The notes under the pieces are model-generated. The model had not been told where the DNA came from. It saw only the letters and a program-made list of their open reading frames with translations, and ran no database searches. A program made the position numbers and the translations under genes. From UBA288 sp050178135 (GTDB taxonomy: Archaea > Halobacteriota > Methanomicrobia > Methanomicrobiales > Methanospirillaceae): DNA of 64,000 nucleotides. Positions 24,943 to 34,186 of the stretch are shown here, one piece after another. Position 1 is the stretch's first letter; the number at the start of each line of letters is the position of its first letter. The stretch is from positions 10,443-74,442 of the forward strand of contig JBFXGJ010000008.1 in the NCBI GenBank assembly GCA_050178135.1, written 5' to 3'.

Positions 24943-27900
24943 TCAGGTCGCCCTGATGTAGCCCGTCCGCTGGACGGTCTCGGTCGACCCGTCGGTGTAG
25001 GTGAGTTTCACGAGCGGGCTGAAGGTGCCCTTCGCCGGGTAGTAGAAGGTCGGGTTGAGGTTCCGCGAGTTCCAGGTATTCAGGTGAGCGGTCTCATCAA
25101 AGGACCACCAGGCCGCCTTCACGGCCTTCCCGCTCGCCGGTGTCACCGTGAACTTCACAGCGGCCCCCTTCGGGGCCGTCGTCGGCGAAGCCGTGAACGA
25201 GGCCCCGCCGGACGGCGACGGCGTCGTCGGTGTCGTCGTGAGAGGGGAGCCCGTCCCGATCGCGAACCAGTCCAGGTTCTGACCGTCGCCGGCGAAGTCC
25301 AGCCGGATGGTGTGCGTGCCGGCTGGGAGCGTCACCGGGATAACGACCGCCCGCCACGTCGAGAACGATCCCGTCTTCGGGACCGCGATCGTGCCGGCCG
25401 AAACCCCGTCGACGAGGACGGCGAACGTCCGCCCGCTGTTCGGCGACGCAACGCGGGCGGTCATCATGTACTGGCCCGCCGTCTCGACGGTGGCGGTGTA
25501 GGTGAGCCACTCGCCGTCCCGGATCCAGCCGACGTTCGTGGTGCCGCCGGCCGTCTCGATGTCGACGTCGTCCTGGCGGTACGCACCCCCGGCATTGCCG
25601 GCGGTGGTGTCGTGGTACGCCGCTCCCTCACCGCCCTGGTCGTAGTCTTCCGCCTGGATCAGGCAGGGGACCACGGGAACCGGCGTCGGGCCCGTCCCCT
25701 CGACGGTCACCTGCACGGTCTTCGTGCGGGACAGGTCGTTCCATATGTGCAGGATCGTACCGCCCATCCAGCGGTCCGACTCCAGGATTGCGAGGGAGAC
25801 GGTGTAAATGCCGGGGCGCAGGAACGTGTGGACGGGGTTCTGCTCGGTCGACCCCGTACCGTCTCCGAACTCCCAGAGCCATTCATACGCCCACTCCGAC
25901 GACATGTCGGTGAAGGAGACGGTCAGTGGCGCCGCGCCGTTCGTCCGATTGGCCGTGAAGTTTGGCCGCGAGTAGTCGTCCGCGAACGAGATGAAGGAGG
26001 GAAACTCGACCCGGTCCATCCCCATGCCGCTGCCGTGGAACAGGAGGCGGAGCGTCCCCGTCGGAGCGACGACCTGGGTCTGCACCGCCCTGAAGGTCGT
26101 CGGGCTGCCCGTGTTCGGGACCCTCACGGTCCCTGCGACCTGGCCGTTCACCTCGACCTGGACGGACCCCCCGTCACGGTCGCTCCCGAGGTAGAGGAGG
26201 AGGGCGGGCTGCATCGGGGACGATGGCGGCATCCCTGCGATCGTGTAGTTCAGCCACTCGCCGTCCTCGATGCTGGTGACGGCATACCCACCGGGGACGG
26301 CGACGATGTCGACGTCGTCCTGGCGGTATGCCCCGCCGCTGTTACCCGGCGTCGTGTCGTGGTACGCGACTCCCTCGCCGCCGATCGTGTAGTCCTCCGC
26401 CTCGATCGAGCCGCATACCGGGAAGGTCACGGTCGGTGTCGGCGTGGGCAGGAACGCGAACTCGAGCCAGTCAACGTTCTGTCCGTCGCCCGCGAACGCC
26501 AGCCGCAGGGTGTGCGTGCCGGCCGGGAGGGCAACGGGGACCGGGACGTCCTGGAACGTTGCGAACGACCCGGTGTTCGGGACCGGGATCGTGCCTGCTG
26601 GCGTTCCGTCGACCATGGCGGCGATCGTCCGTCCGCTGTTCGGCGACGCGACGTGGGCGGTCATGGTGTACGTCCCGGGCACGGTCACGTTCACGGTGTA
26701 GGTGAGCCACTCGCCGTCCCGGATCCAGCCGACGTTCGTGGTGCTGCCAACCGTCTCGATGTCCACGTCGTCCGTTCGGTACGCCCCGCCGGTGTTGCCG
26801 GCGGTGGTGTCGTGGTACGCCGTCCCCTCACCACCCAGGTCGTAGTCCTCCGCCTCGATCCGGCATGGTACCGCGTGCGGTTTGTACGGCGTCGCCCCGC
26901 CGCCCTCCATCTCGAGCACGAGGCTGACCGGGAGCGTCCCGCCCTTCGGCGGGTACTGGGTGACGTTGAAGACCGCGTCACGGTAGCCCGGGAGGGTGGC
27001 GACGACCGCCCGGATCGGCGTCGCCGTCAGCATGACCGTCACGTTTAGTGGGCCCGCCGAGGTGTTTCCCTTCAGGTATCGCGTCCCCGAGATATCCTCG
27101 AGGAAGACCTCGGCACCCGCCGGCACGGTGGAGACCAGGAAGAACCCTTTATCCCCGCCGATCGGCCCAGGCGTCGTGCTCGGCATCGCGAGCGGCAGAT
27201 GGTCGGTCACCCCCTCGTCGACGTTCACGACATAGGGCTCGTCGCAGAACCCGTCGCCGTCGGTGTCGGGGTGGGTCTGGGAGAACCCGGTCCCGTTCGG
27301 GTGCGCCCAGTAGTTGCCGCCGAGGGACGGCCCGCCGACGATGTTCGGCCCCGGTGTCTTCGTGACGTTCAGCATCCCCACCTCGACCGCGCCGAAGAAG
27401 CCGTTGTCGGCGTTCTCGAGATGGTTGTTCACGAGCCGGCTCGCCCAGTCGCCGCCCAGGCTGACCCCCTGGCCGTTCCCCGTGATCCAGTTCGCGGTGA
27501 TGTTCGAGGCGCCCCGATCGGACGAGGAGACCCCGATACCGGCGTTCACTTCGATCCAGTTCCCGACGATCTCCGCGCCCGCGTGCTCGATCTGGATCCC
27601 GTTCCCACCGTTGCCGCGGACCGTGCAGCCCCGGATGACAAGGCCGCTCTCCTTGAGCGAAACTCCGAACGCCGCGTTCTCCGCGATCACCGAGTCCACG
27701 AGGAGGTTCTCCTCGAGCCGGCCGGACAGGTCACTCTCGATGCCCTTTCCGTTCCGTGTCACGGTGCACCGCTCGATCGTCACCCCGTCGCTCGGGTAGT
27801 CGAGACCGATCCCGGCCCCCTCGTTCTCCCGGATCACCGAGTCGCGGACCGTCACCCGTTCGGCGCCGCCCATAGCGGCGTAGCCACACCCTATCCCGAG

Positions 27901-28332
27901 CCCGTTCCGCTCGACCAGGACGTCCTCAATCACCGTGCCGTTCACCCGCCCGACAGAGATCCCGGTCGCGCTCTCGCGGGCGGTGAGGTTCCGGATGGTC
28001 ACGTTCGTGATCGAGCCCGCCGACGAACCGCTGATGAAGACGGCGGTGCGGTTCGTGGCCATCACCGCGTGGCCCATCCCGTCGAGCAGGACGTCGGAGC
28101 TCTCGATCGCCACCCCGTACGCCTCGCCCGTGAGATCGTGGTCGAGGGTATAGCTCCCCGGCTGGCTGATCACGAGCCCGAGCCCGAGCGTGGTTCGCGG
28201 TTCTATCGTCACGTCCTGTGCACCGGCATATGCCGGCAGCGCACTGAGCACGACGAGGCTCAGGGCGATGAGCAGGATGATCGTTCGTTGGGGCGCTGGC
28301 CGGCGCCGTTCAACAGCGTGTGTCTGCGACAT
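24943..28332 (-). CDS. Large secreted protein: beta-helix, PEGA, three CBM6, PKD; no dockerin
   Basis: 1129 aa, ATG 28332 (MSQTHAVERRRPAPQRT) with GGAG upstream and a signal peptide ending AYAGA. Order: NosD-type beta-helix (about 45-370; SDVLLDGMGHAVMATN to GPNIVGGPSLGGN); PEGA (PAGAEVFLEDISGTRYLKG, 395-470); CBM6 A (IEAEDYDLGGEGTAYHD); CBM6 B (IEAEDYTIGGEGVAYHD); PKD (YEWLWEFGDGTG); CBM6 C (IQAEDYDQGGEGAAYHD); a C-terminal PKD-like domain ending QRTGYIRAT. The three CBM6 modules are internal duplicates; A and C are closest. The C-terminus matches the non-dockerin surface proteins in this window. Probable polysaccharide-binding envelope protein. Confidence 0.87.
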   Translation of the reverse strand: MSQTHAVERRRPAPQRTIILLIALSLVVLSALPAYAGAQDVTIEPRTTLGLGLVISQPGSYTLDHDLTGEAYGVAIESSDVLLDGMGHAVMATNRTAVFISGSSAGSITNVTIRNLTARESATGISVGRVNGTVIEDVLVERNGLGIGCGYAAMGGAERVTVRDSVIRENEGAGIGLDYPSDGVTIERCTVTRNGKGIESDLSGRLEENLLVDSVIAENAAFGVSLKESGLVIRGCTVRGNGGNGIQIEHAGAEIVGNWIEVNAGIGVSSSDRGASNITANWITGNGQGVSLGGDWASRLVNNHLENADNGFFGAVEVGMLNVTKTPGPNIVGGPSLGGNYWAHPNGTGFSQTHPDTDGDGFCDEPYVVNVDEGVTDHLPLAMPSTTPGPIGGDKGFFLVSTVPAGAEVFLEDISGTRYLKGNTSAGPLNVTVMLTATPIRAVVATLPGYRDAVFNVTQYPPKGGTLPVSLVLEMEGGGATPYKPHAVPCRIEAEDYDLGGEGTAYHDTTAGNTGGAYRTDDVDIETVGSTTNVGWIRDGEWLTYTVNVTVPGTYTMTAHVASPNSGRTIAAMVDGTPAGTIPVPNTGSFATFQDVPVPVALPAGTHTLRLAFAGDGQNVDWLEFAFLPTPTPTVTFPVCGSIEAEDYTIGGEGVAYHDTTPGNSGGAYRQDDVDIVAVPGGYAVTSIEDGEWLNYTIAGMPPSSPMQPALLLYLGSDRDGGSVQVEVNGQVAGTVRVPNTGSPTTFRAVQTQVVAPTGTLRLLFHGSGMGMDRVEFPSFISFADDYSRPNFTANRTNGAAPLTVSFTDMSSEWAYEWLWEFGDGTGSTEQNPVHTFLRPGIYTVSLAILESDRWMGGTILHIWNDLSRTKTVQVTVEGTGPTPVPVVPCLIQAEDYDQGGEGAAYHDTTAGNAGGAYRQDDVDIETAGGTTNVGWIRDGEWLTYTATVETAGQYMMTARVASPNSGRTFAVLVDGVSAGTIAVPKTGSFSTWRAVVIPVTLPAGTHTIRLDFAGDGQNLDWFAIGTGSPLTTTPTTPSPSGGASFTASPTTAPKGAAVKFTVTPASGKAVKAAWWSFDETAHLNTWNSRNLNPTFYYPAKGTFSPLVKLTYTDGSTETVQRTGYIRAT

Positions 28333-28484
28333 CTCCTTTCTCCAACCGCTCCGCTCCGGAGCGGCGATACGCATCCTGGCGTCTCTTCTCACGCGGAGAG
28401 CCTGTCGGCGCCCGGCACCACGGCCATGAAAGAGGGTCTATCGCTCCACGCGCGATTAGGGTAGGTTCACGCCCACCCAGATAA

Positions 28485-28510
28485 TACTTTTGAGATTATA
28501 TTTCGTAGCA
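28485..28510 (-). promoter_or_regulatory. AT-rich probable promoter of the 1129-aa surface protein
   Basis: A sharply AT-rich patch with a TATA-like AAATATAATC on the minus strand, inside otherwise GC-rich DNA. If used it implies a leader of roughly 130-150 nt before ATG 28332. The rest of the 236-nt gap holds nothing recognised. Confidence 0.35.
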
Positions 28511-28568
28511 CGGCGAAAACAGGGACGGTGGGGACCGGTGCCAGTCCCCCGGAGGGGGAGGAGCGAAA

Positions 28569-29426
28569 TCAGCCCTCGCGGACTACGACCACCCGCCAGC
28601 CGGTCTCGTGGATGCCCGCCGTCCCCCAGGTCGCCTGCTTCGTAACCACCGGTCCGCCGCCCGTCGCGGTGAACGTGTAGGTGCCGGTGCCCACCGGCTC
28701 GGTCGCCATCCGCTGGGCGAGCTCCCGGAGTTCGGTGTGGGCCGCGTACGAGGGGTCCGTGAACACGTTCTTGCCGATCTCGTCGAGGTCGGGATCGAAG
28801 AGGACGCGTCCATCCGGCTGCATCGCCCACGCCGTGAGCGTCGTCCCGGAGACCGCCCGGTCGATCCGGTCGGCGAGCAGCATCGACGGGTCAAAGGCCA
28901 CCGAGACGAGCCCCGTGAACGAACCGTCCGCCCCGGTGACGGGATGCTGTAGCACGGCCGCATCGAACCCTTCGGTCGCGGTAAAGATCGGCGATATCGC
29001 GGGGCGACGGTCCTTGAGCGCCTCCTGGACGTGGGTCTGGTTCGCCAGGCTCGTCCCGATCATGCGCGTATACTCCACGGGCATCGCCGCGACGACCTGT
29101 CCCTGGGGGTCGATCGAGAGCGCGTCCGCGACATGCGGCGAGAAGGCGGCCACCCGCTCGAGCGACGCGTTCGCGTCCGGCCCCGAGAGACCCGACCGGC
29201 CCAGCTCGGCGGCGGCCGTCGCGATGTTCGTGTCCATCTCGCCGAGCGTCGTGTTCACGTCGGCGACGATCGCGGCCAGCACGGTCGCCGGGTCGGCGTC
29301 GACGAGCGGCGCGCCTGTTGTCGGTACCGCCGGTGTCGCTGCGTTCGATCCGGGAAGCGAGGCGCACCCGGCCGCGAGCACGGCGGCCGTGGCGAGCAGG
29401 AGGCAGAGCAGGAGACGGGAGACCAT
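28569..29426 (-). CDS. Cache-domain-like lipoprotein (extracellular sensor domain)
   Basis: 285 aa, ATG 29426 (MVSRLLLCLLLATAAVLAAGC); a TTG two codons earlier is possible. Lipobox LAAGC at residues 17-21, so lipid-anchored outside. The mature part looks like a double-Cache sensor fold: long helix (VLAAIVADVNTTLGEMDTNIATAAAEL), DALSIDPQGQVVAAMP, FTATEGFDAAVLQHPVTGADGSFTGLVSVAFDP, and WAMQPDGRVLFDPDLDEIGKNVFTDP. Cache domains normally sit in chemoreceptors or kinases; here it is free and lipid-tethered, so it may present a small ligand to another protein or have a non-signalling role. Confidence 0.82.
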   Translation of the reverse strand: MVSRLLLCLLLATAAVLAAGCASLPGSNAATPAVPTTGAPLVDADPATVLAAIVADVNTTLGEMDTNIATAAAELGRSGLSGPDANASLERVAAFSPHVADALSIDPQGQVVAAMPVEYTRMIGTSLANQTHVQEALKDRRPAISPIFTATEGFDAAVLQHPVTGADGSFTGLVSVAFDPSMLLADRIDRAVSGTTLTAWAMQPDGRVLFDPDLDEIGKNVFTDPSYAAHTELRELAQRMATEPVGTGTYTFTATGGGPVVTKQATWGTAGIHETGWRVVVVREG

Positions 29427-29474
29427 GGACAAGAGTGGTCCCCCGGAAAAGATAATCCCGGCGGAGCCGACGTC

Positions 29475-30758
29475 TCACTCCGGGGGACGCGGCTCCGGCT
29501 TCGGGAGGAGGTCCCCCGCGAGGCGGACGGCGCAGAGGTCCCCGCACATCGAGCAGGTCTCCAGGGCCCCATCGCGCTCGTGGATCCGCCGCGCGTGGGC
29601 CGGGAAGAGGGAGAGGGCGAACTGCTCGTCCCAGTCGAGCCGGCGCCGCGCATCGCCCATCCGGGACTCCTGCCGGGCGGCGGAGCCGGTGGGGAGACGG
29701 GAGAGGGTCCCGACGTGGGCGGCGAGGCGCGCCACCCGGGTCCCCTCCACGATATCGTCCCGGTCGGGCAGGGCCAGGTGCTCGGCCGGAGAGACCATGC
29801 AGAGGAAGTCGGCCCCGTGCTGGCAGGCGACCGCCCCCCCGATCGCCGCAACGACGTGGTCGTACCCTGGTGCAAGGTCGGTCACCAGCGGCCCGAGCAG
29901 GTAGAGCGGCGCGTCGTCGGTCATCTCCTTCAACATCCGGACGTTGTACCCCACCTGGTCGAGGGGCATGTGACCGGGACCCTCGATCATCCGCTCAACC
30001 CCCGCATCGAGCGCCTTCTTCGCGAGCCGCCCGAGGGTCAGGTACTCGGTCGCCTTCGCGAGCCGCTCCGCGTCGGACCAGCACCCGGGCCGCATCCCGT
30101 CGCCGAGCGAGAGGACCACGCCGTACTCTCGCAGGAGCTCGCAGAGGTAGTCGAACTCGGCAAAGAGCGGGTTCTCCTCTCCCCGCTCCGCCATCATCAC
30201 CGTGTGGAACGCGCCCCCGCGGGAGACGACACCCATCACCCGGGGGTCGTCAACCAGGGCACGGTACGCATCCTGGTTCACGCCGCAGTGGAGGGTGAGG
30301 AAGTCGACCCCCTCGCGGCAGTGCTCGCGGATCACGCGAAAGAGGAGGTCCGCGTCCACGTCGGCGGCGTTCCCGGCCCGCCGAACCGCCTCGTAGACCG
30401 GCACGGTCCCCACCGTGGCATCGAGCCCCAGGATCGAACGCCGGATCGCCGGCAGGTCGCCGCCGGTCGAGAGGTCCATCAGGGCGTCCGCCCCCTCGTC
30501 GAGCGCCGCCCGGGCCTTCTCGAGTTCCAGGGCCGGGTCGCAGCGCGTCCCCGAGGTCCCGACGTTCACGTTCACCTTGACCCGGCAGCCCGCGCCGATC
30601 GCGCAGAGCCGGTGCTCCCGCCGCGGGTTGGCCGGGACCACGATCCGGCCGCGGGCGATCGCCCGGGCCACGCGGCGGGGGACGAGCCCCTCGTCGCGGG
30701 CGATGGCGTGGGCCACCTCGGGCACGGACCCGAGGCAGTCCTCGATCAGGCGGTGCAT
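29475..30758 (-). CDS. thiC: Phosphomethylpyrimidine synthase
   Basis: 427 aa, the shorter archaeal form. A radical-SAM enzyme that rearranges aminoimidazole ribotide to the thiamine pyrimidine HMP-P. Seen: VNVNVGTSGTRCD, ADALMDLSTGGDL, GVDFLTLHCGVN, SRGGAF, LSLGDGMRPGC, EGPGHMPLDQV, ADFLCMVSPAEHLALP, and the C-terminal cluster motif CSMCGDLC. The last is C-x2-C-x3-C, one residue shorter than the C-x2-C-x4-C of well-studied bacterial ThiC. No thiamine riboswitch was recognised upstream; the gene probably has a leaderless start (TATA box about 27 nt before). Confidence 0.95.
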   Translation of the reverse strand: MHRLIEDCLGSVPEVAHAIARDEGLVPRRVARAIARGRIVVPANPRREHRLCAIGAGCRVKVNVNVGTSGTRCDPALELEKARAALDEGADALMDLSTGGDLPAIRRSILGLDATVGTVPVYEAVRRAGNAADVDADLLFRVIREHCREGVDFLTLHCGVNQDAYRALVDDPRVMGVVSRGGAFHTVMMAERGEENPLFAEFDYLCELLREYGVVLSLGDGMRPGCWSDAERLAKATEYLTLGRLAKKALDAGVERMIEGPGHMPLDQVGYNVRMLKEMTDDAPLYLLGPLVTDLAPGYDHVVAAIGGAVACQHGADFLCMVSPAEHLALPDRDDIVEGTRVARLAAHVGTLSRLPTGSAARQESRMGDARRRLDWDEQFALSLFPAHARRIHERDGALETCSMCGDLCAVRLAGDLLPKPEPRPPE

Positions 30759-30762
30759 AAAC

Positions 30763-30789
30763 AGGATATGGCCCGCGGTCGTTATATGG
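30763..30789. promoter_or_regulatory. Divergent TATA-like elements, thiC / MBL hydrolase
   Basis: In the 35-nt gap, GTTATATGG (30781-30789) lies about 27 nt before the thiC ATG on the minus strand, and GGATATGG (30763-30770) about 28 nt before the plus-strand ATG 30794. Both spacings fit near-leaderless transcripts. Confidence 0.4.
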
Positions 30790-30793
30790 TTGT

Positions 30794-31390
30794 ATGCCGA
30801 TCCGATGGATTCCCGGGCGCGGGATGTTCGCCAATGCCTTTATCGCCGGTTCCGTCCTCGTCGACGCGGGCGTCCTGCCCATGGCGGTCGAGCCCTACCG
30901 GGACGAGATCGCGGTGATCGTCCTCACGCACGGCCACTACGACCACACCGCCCACGTGCGGGAGATCGCCCACATGTGCAGCGCCCGGGTCGCGATCCAC
31001 GAGGCGGACGCGCCGGCGCTCCTCGATGAGATGTACTCCCTCTCGTCGCACTTCGGGGCCCACCCGCCCGGCATCCTCCCCGACCTCCTCATCCGCGACG
31101 GCGACCTGGTGGAGGGGCTCCGGGTGGTTCATACCCCGGGACACACCCCCGGCTCCTGCTGCCTCCACGACGAGGCGACCGGCGACCTCATCTCGGGCGA
31201 CACCGTCTTCTCCGACGGCTGCTTCGGCCGGTACGACTTCCCCGGCGGCTCCCGCGAGGCCCTCGCCCGTTCGCTCGACCACCTCGCCGCCCTCGATGTG
31301 CGCGGGATCTATCCCGGGCACGGCTTCCCCGCGGAGGAAGGAGGGGACCGACAGATCCGGGCCGCCCGGGAGCTGATCCGCCGCCTCTAG
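30794..31390 (+). CDS. Metallo-beta-lactamase fold hydrolase
   Basis: 198 aa. Seen: LTHGHYDHT (His46, His48, Asp50, His51), TPGHTPGSCCL, SGDTVFSDGCFGRYDFPGG and a final YPGHGFPAEEG, giving the full set of metal ligands of the glyoxalase II-like branch. It probably hydrolyses a thioester or similar small substrate; the specific substrate is unknown. Cytoplasmic. Followed 2 nt later by the DUF123 gene, so the two are probably co-transcribed. Confidence 0.92.
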   Translation: MPIRWIPGRGMFANAFIAGSVLVDAGVLPMAVEPYRDEIAVIVLTHGHYDHTAHVREIAHMCSARVAIHEADAPALLDEMYSLSSHFGAHPPGILPDLLIRDGDLVEGLRVVHTPGHTPGSCCLHDEATGDLISGDTVFSDGCFGRYDFPGGSREALARSLDHLAALDVRGIYPGHGFPAEEGGDRQIRAARELIRRL

Positions 31391-31392
31391 GG

Positions 31393-31824
31393 ATGGAACC
31401 CGGCACCTACTGCCTGGTCTTCCGGAACCGCGCGTGCACCCTGGACGTGGGTGGGCTCGGAACGGTCGCGTTCCGGGCCGGGTACCACCTCTATGTCGGC
31501 TCGGCGCTCGGCCCGGGGGGACTGGCCCGCGTCGAGCGGCACCTCCGCCTCGCTCGCGAGCGGGGCCGTCCACCCCGCTGGCACGTCGACCGTCTGCTGC
31601 TCGATCCGGGCTTCCGGGTGGTCGCGGTCGTCACCGGTACCGGGCCCGAACGGTGCGAGTGCGCGCTCGCACGGGCCATCGGCGGCGATTCAGTCCCCGG
31701 GTTCGGTTCGAGCGACTGCCGGTGCAGCTCGCACCTCTTCTACCGGTCCCGTGACCCGGAACAGGAGGTCGCCGCCGCCTTCGCCAAGGTCGGTCTCGCC
31801 CCAACCGTGGACCGGGCGGGCTGA
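31393..31824 (+). CDS. DUF123 / GIY-YIG-like protein
   Basis: 143 aa, starting 2 nt after the MBL stop. Seen: FRAGYHLYVGSALGPGGLARVERHLR, matching the GYYlYVGSA..l..RV.rHl pattern of DUF123, PRWHVDRLLL, and SSDCRCSSHLFYR near the C-terminus. DUF123 is related to GIY-YIG endonucleases and in some archaea is fused to endonuclease III, suggesting a DNA-repair link. Catalytic activity is not proven for this family. Confidence 0.9.
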   Translation: MEPGTYCLVFRNRACTLDVGGLGTVAFRAGYHLYVGSALGPGGLARVERHLRLARERGRPPRWHVDRLLLDPGFRVVAVVTGTGPERCECALARAIGGDSVPGFGSSDCRCSSHLFYRSRDPEQEVAAAFAKVGLAPTVDRAG

Positions 31825-31889
31825 TCGGAATCATTTCGAAAAGCCTATTGTCGGAGGGGGGAAGGTGTTGATCTGAGGATTAACCACCT

Positions 31890-34130
31890 TTGACCATCAA
31901 CGTCCTGTACGTGGACGACGAGCCCGCCCTCCTCGAACTCTTCCGGCTCTTTCTCGGCCAGGAGCCCGGGTTCCAGGTCAGGACCGCCGCTTCCGGCCGA
32001 GAGGCGCTCATGGAGCTCGCCCGCAGTCCCGTCGACGTCGTCGTCTCGGACTACCAGATGCCCGTGATGAATGGAATCGAGCTCCTCAAGGCCTGCCGCC
32101 GCGACTTCGGCGAGATCCCGTTCATCCTCTTCACCGGCCGGGGCCGCGAGGAGATCGTGATCGAGGCGATCGACAACGGTGCCGACTTCTATCTTCAGAA
32201 GGGGGGCGAGCCCGAGGCGCAGTTCGCCGAGCTCCTCCACAAGTGCCGGCAGGCGGTCCGTCGCCGACGGGCCGAGGCCGCCCTCCGCGAGAGCGAGGCG
32301 CGGCACCGGGAGATGGCCGAGCGGATCTCGGAGATCGTCCTCCTCCTCGACGAGCACGGCGTCCCGGTCTACGTCTCGCCCTCGATGGAACGGGTCACCG
32401 GGTACTCACCCGACCACGTGGTGGGCCACCCGCTCGACCCCGGCATGATCGACGTCCGGGCCCTCTCCGCGATCCGCGCCTCGGAGGCCGACATGCAGGC
32501 GGGCCGGCCCAGCCCGCCGATCACGATCGAGAGCCGACGGCGCGACGGGGAGCCGATCGTCCTGGAGGGGACCGGGGTTCCCGTCGTTCGGGACGGCCGG
32601 TTCCGCGGCGTGCAGGTCGTCCTCCGCGACATCACCGAGCGGCGGCGGACAGAGGACGAACTCCGCGCTGCCTACGAGCACCTCTCGGCCGCGGAGGAAG
32701 AGCTGCGGCAGAGCTTCGACGAGTTGAAGGCGAGCGAGACGGACCTGCGCGCCTCTGAGGAGCGGGTCCGGGCGCTCCTCGAGTCCACCCCGACCGGGCT
32801 CCACCTCTACCGCCTCGAGCCAGACGGGCGGCTCGTCTTCCAGGGAGGTAACCCGGCGGCGGACCGGATCCTGGGCCGGGACCACGCCTCGATCGTCGGG
32901 CTCTCGATCGAGGAGGCCTTCCCCGGACTCGCCGGCACGGAGATCCCCGAGCGGTACCGGGATGTGGCCCGCACCGGGGTCCCCTTCGTCCAGGAGGACG
33001 TCCCCTACCGGGAAGAGGGAAACGAGCGGGCGTACGAGGTCTCGGCCTTCCGGTTCGGCCCGGGGGAAGTCGCCGCCCAGTTTATCGAGGTCACCCGCCA
33101 CCTCGTCCTGGAGCGGGAGCTCCGCCGCCTCTCCCGTGAGTGGGAGGGGGTCTTCCAGGCGATCGGCCACCCGGTCCTGATCCTGGGGACCGACCAGGCG
33201 ATCCTCTCGGCGAACCGGGCGGCCCTCCACGCCATCGGCCTCGACCTCGCGTCGCTCTGGGGCCGGCGCTGCTACGAGGTCTTTCATCACGCCGCCGCTC
33301 CGCCCGACGGGTGCCCGTTCCGTCGGCTGTTTGAACAGGGCGACGCGGGAGGCTCGGTCGAGATGGTGGTCGAGTCCCTGAACGGCACCTTCCTCGTCAC
33401 CTGCAACCCGATCTACGACGACCGCGGGAGAGTGTCGAAGGTGATCCACACCATGACCGAGATCACCGACCGCGTCCAGAACGAGAAGGCCCTCCGTGAG
33501 GCCCATGCCCGGATCGCCCTCCTCACGAGCCTGACCCGACACGACCTCCGCAACCGGATGATGGTGGTCCAGGGCTACCTCCGCCTCGCCGAACGGGAGT
33601 CGGACCCCGAAACCGCCGCCCACCACCGGGAGCTCGCGCTCCGGAACGTCGCGATGATGGAGCGGATCCTTGAGTTCACGACGGACTACGAGCGGGTGGG
33701 GGCGCGAGCTCCCGAGTGGCAGCAGGTCGCCACGGTCGTCCGCCAGGCGCTCGGCGAGGTCGAGCTGGAGGGGATCCGTCTCGAGATCGAGGCCGGGGAT
33801 CGGGAGGTGCTGGCCGACCCACTGCTCCGCAAGGTCTTCTCGAACCTGATGGACAACACGGTCCGGTACGGCGGGTGCGTCAGCCGGATCCGGGTCGAGA
33901 CCCGTGCCGAAGGCGATGCCCTCGTGATCGTCTACACCGACGACGGCGTCGGGATCGACGACGCCGAGAAGACGCGGATCTTCGAGAAGGGATTCGGCAA
34001 GAACACCGGTCTCGGGCTCTACCTGGTCCCCCAGATCCTCGGGATCACCGGCGTCTCGATCGTCGAGAACGGCCGGCCGGGCGAGGGGGTGCGGTTCGAG
34101 CTCTGCTGCCCCCGGGGGACCTGGCGCTAG
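31890..34130 (+). CDS. Hybrid response regulator-histidine kinase with PAS domains
   Basis: 746 aa with a TTG start at 31890; no in-frame ATG fits as well, since the receiver domain begins at residue 4 (NVLYVDDEPALLELF). Order: receiver (4-120; phospho-Asp in VVVSDYQMPVMNG near residue 54, Lys in FYLQKGG); PAS 1 (about 135-250; DITERR end); coiled coil; PAS 2 (about 290-410); PAS 3 (about 420-540; GTDQAILSANRAALHAIG); H-box LTRHDLRNRMMVVQG near residue 548; HATPase_c with NLMDNTVRYGG, DDGVGI and GKNTGLGLYLV. The RHDLRN H-box is typical of methanogen soluble kinases. No output domain is seen; signal and partner unknown. Confidence 0.9.
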   Translation: MTINVLYVDDEPALLELFRLFLGQEPGFQVRTAASGREALMELARSPVDVVVSDYQMPVMNGIELLKACRRDFGEIPFILFTGRGREEIVIEAIDNGADFYLQKGGEPEAQFAELLHKCRQAVRRRRAEAALRESEARHREMAERISEIVLLLDEHGVPVYVSPSMERVTGYSPDHVVGHPLDPGMIDVRALSAIRASEADMQAGRPSPPITIESRRRDGEPIVLEGTGVPVVRDGRFRGVQVVLRDITERRRTEDELRAAYEHLSAAEEELRQSFDELKASETDLRASEERVRALLESTPTGLHLYRLEPDGRLVFQGGNPAADRILGRDHASIVGLSIEEAFPGLAGTEIPERYRDVARTGVPFVQEDVPYREEGNERAYEVSAFRFGPGEVAAQFIEVTRHLVLERELRRLSREWEGVFQAIGHPVLILGTDQAILSANRAALHAIGLDLASLWGRRCYEVFHHAAAPPDGCPFRRLFEQGDAGGSVEMVVESLNGTFLVTCNPIYDDRGRVSKVIHTMTEITDRVQNEKALREAHARIALLTSLTRHDLRNRMMVVQGYLRLAERESDPETAAHHRELALRNVAMMERILEFTTDYERVGARAPEWQQVATVVRQALGEVELEGIRLEIEAGDREVLADPLLRKVFSNLMDNTVRYGGCVSRIRVETRAEGDALVIVYTDDGVGIDDAEKTRIFEKGFGKNTGLGLYLVPQILGITGVSIVENGRPGEGVRFELCCPRGTWR

Positions 34131-34154
34131 CCGGTCCTTTCGGCAGGCGCCAGC

Positions 34155-34163
34155 CTTTATTAT
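34155..34163 (+). promoter_or_regulatory. TATA-like box upstream of the iron-sulfur flavoprotein gene
   Basis: CTTTATTAT is centred about 28 nt before ATG 34187, fitting an archaeal promoter with a leaderless start. Confidence 0.45.
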
Positions 34164-34186
34164 CCTGAAAGAATCATCTCCCCTCC

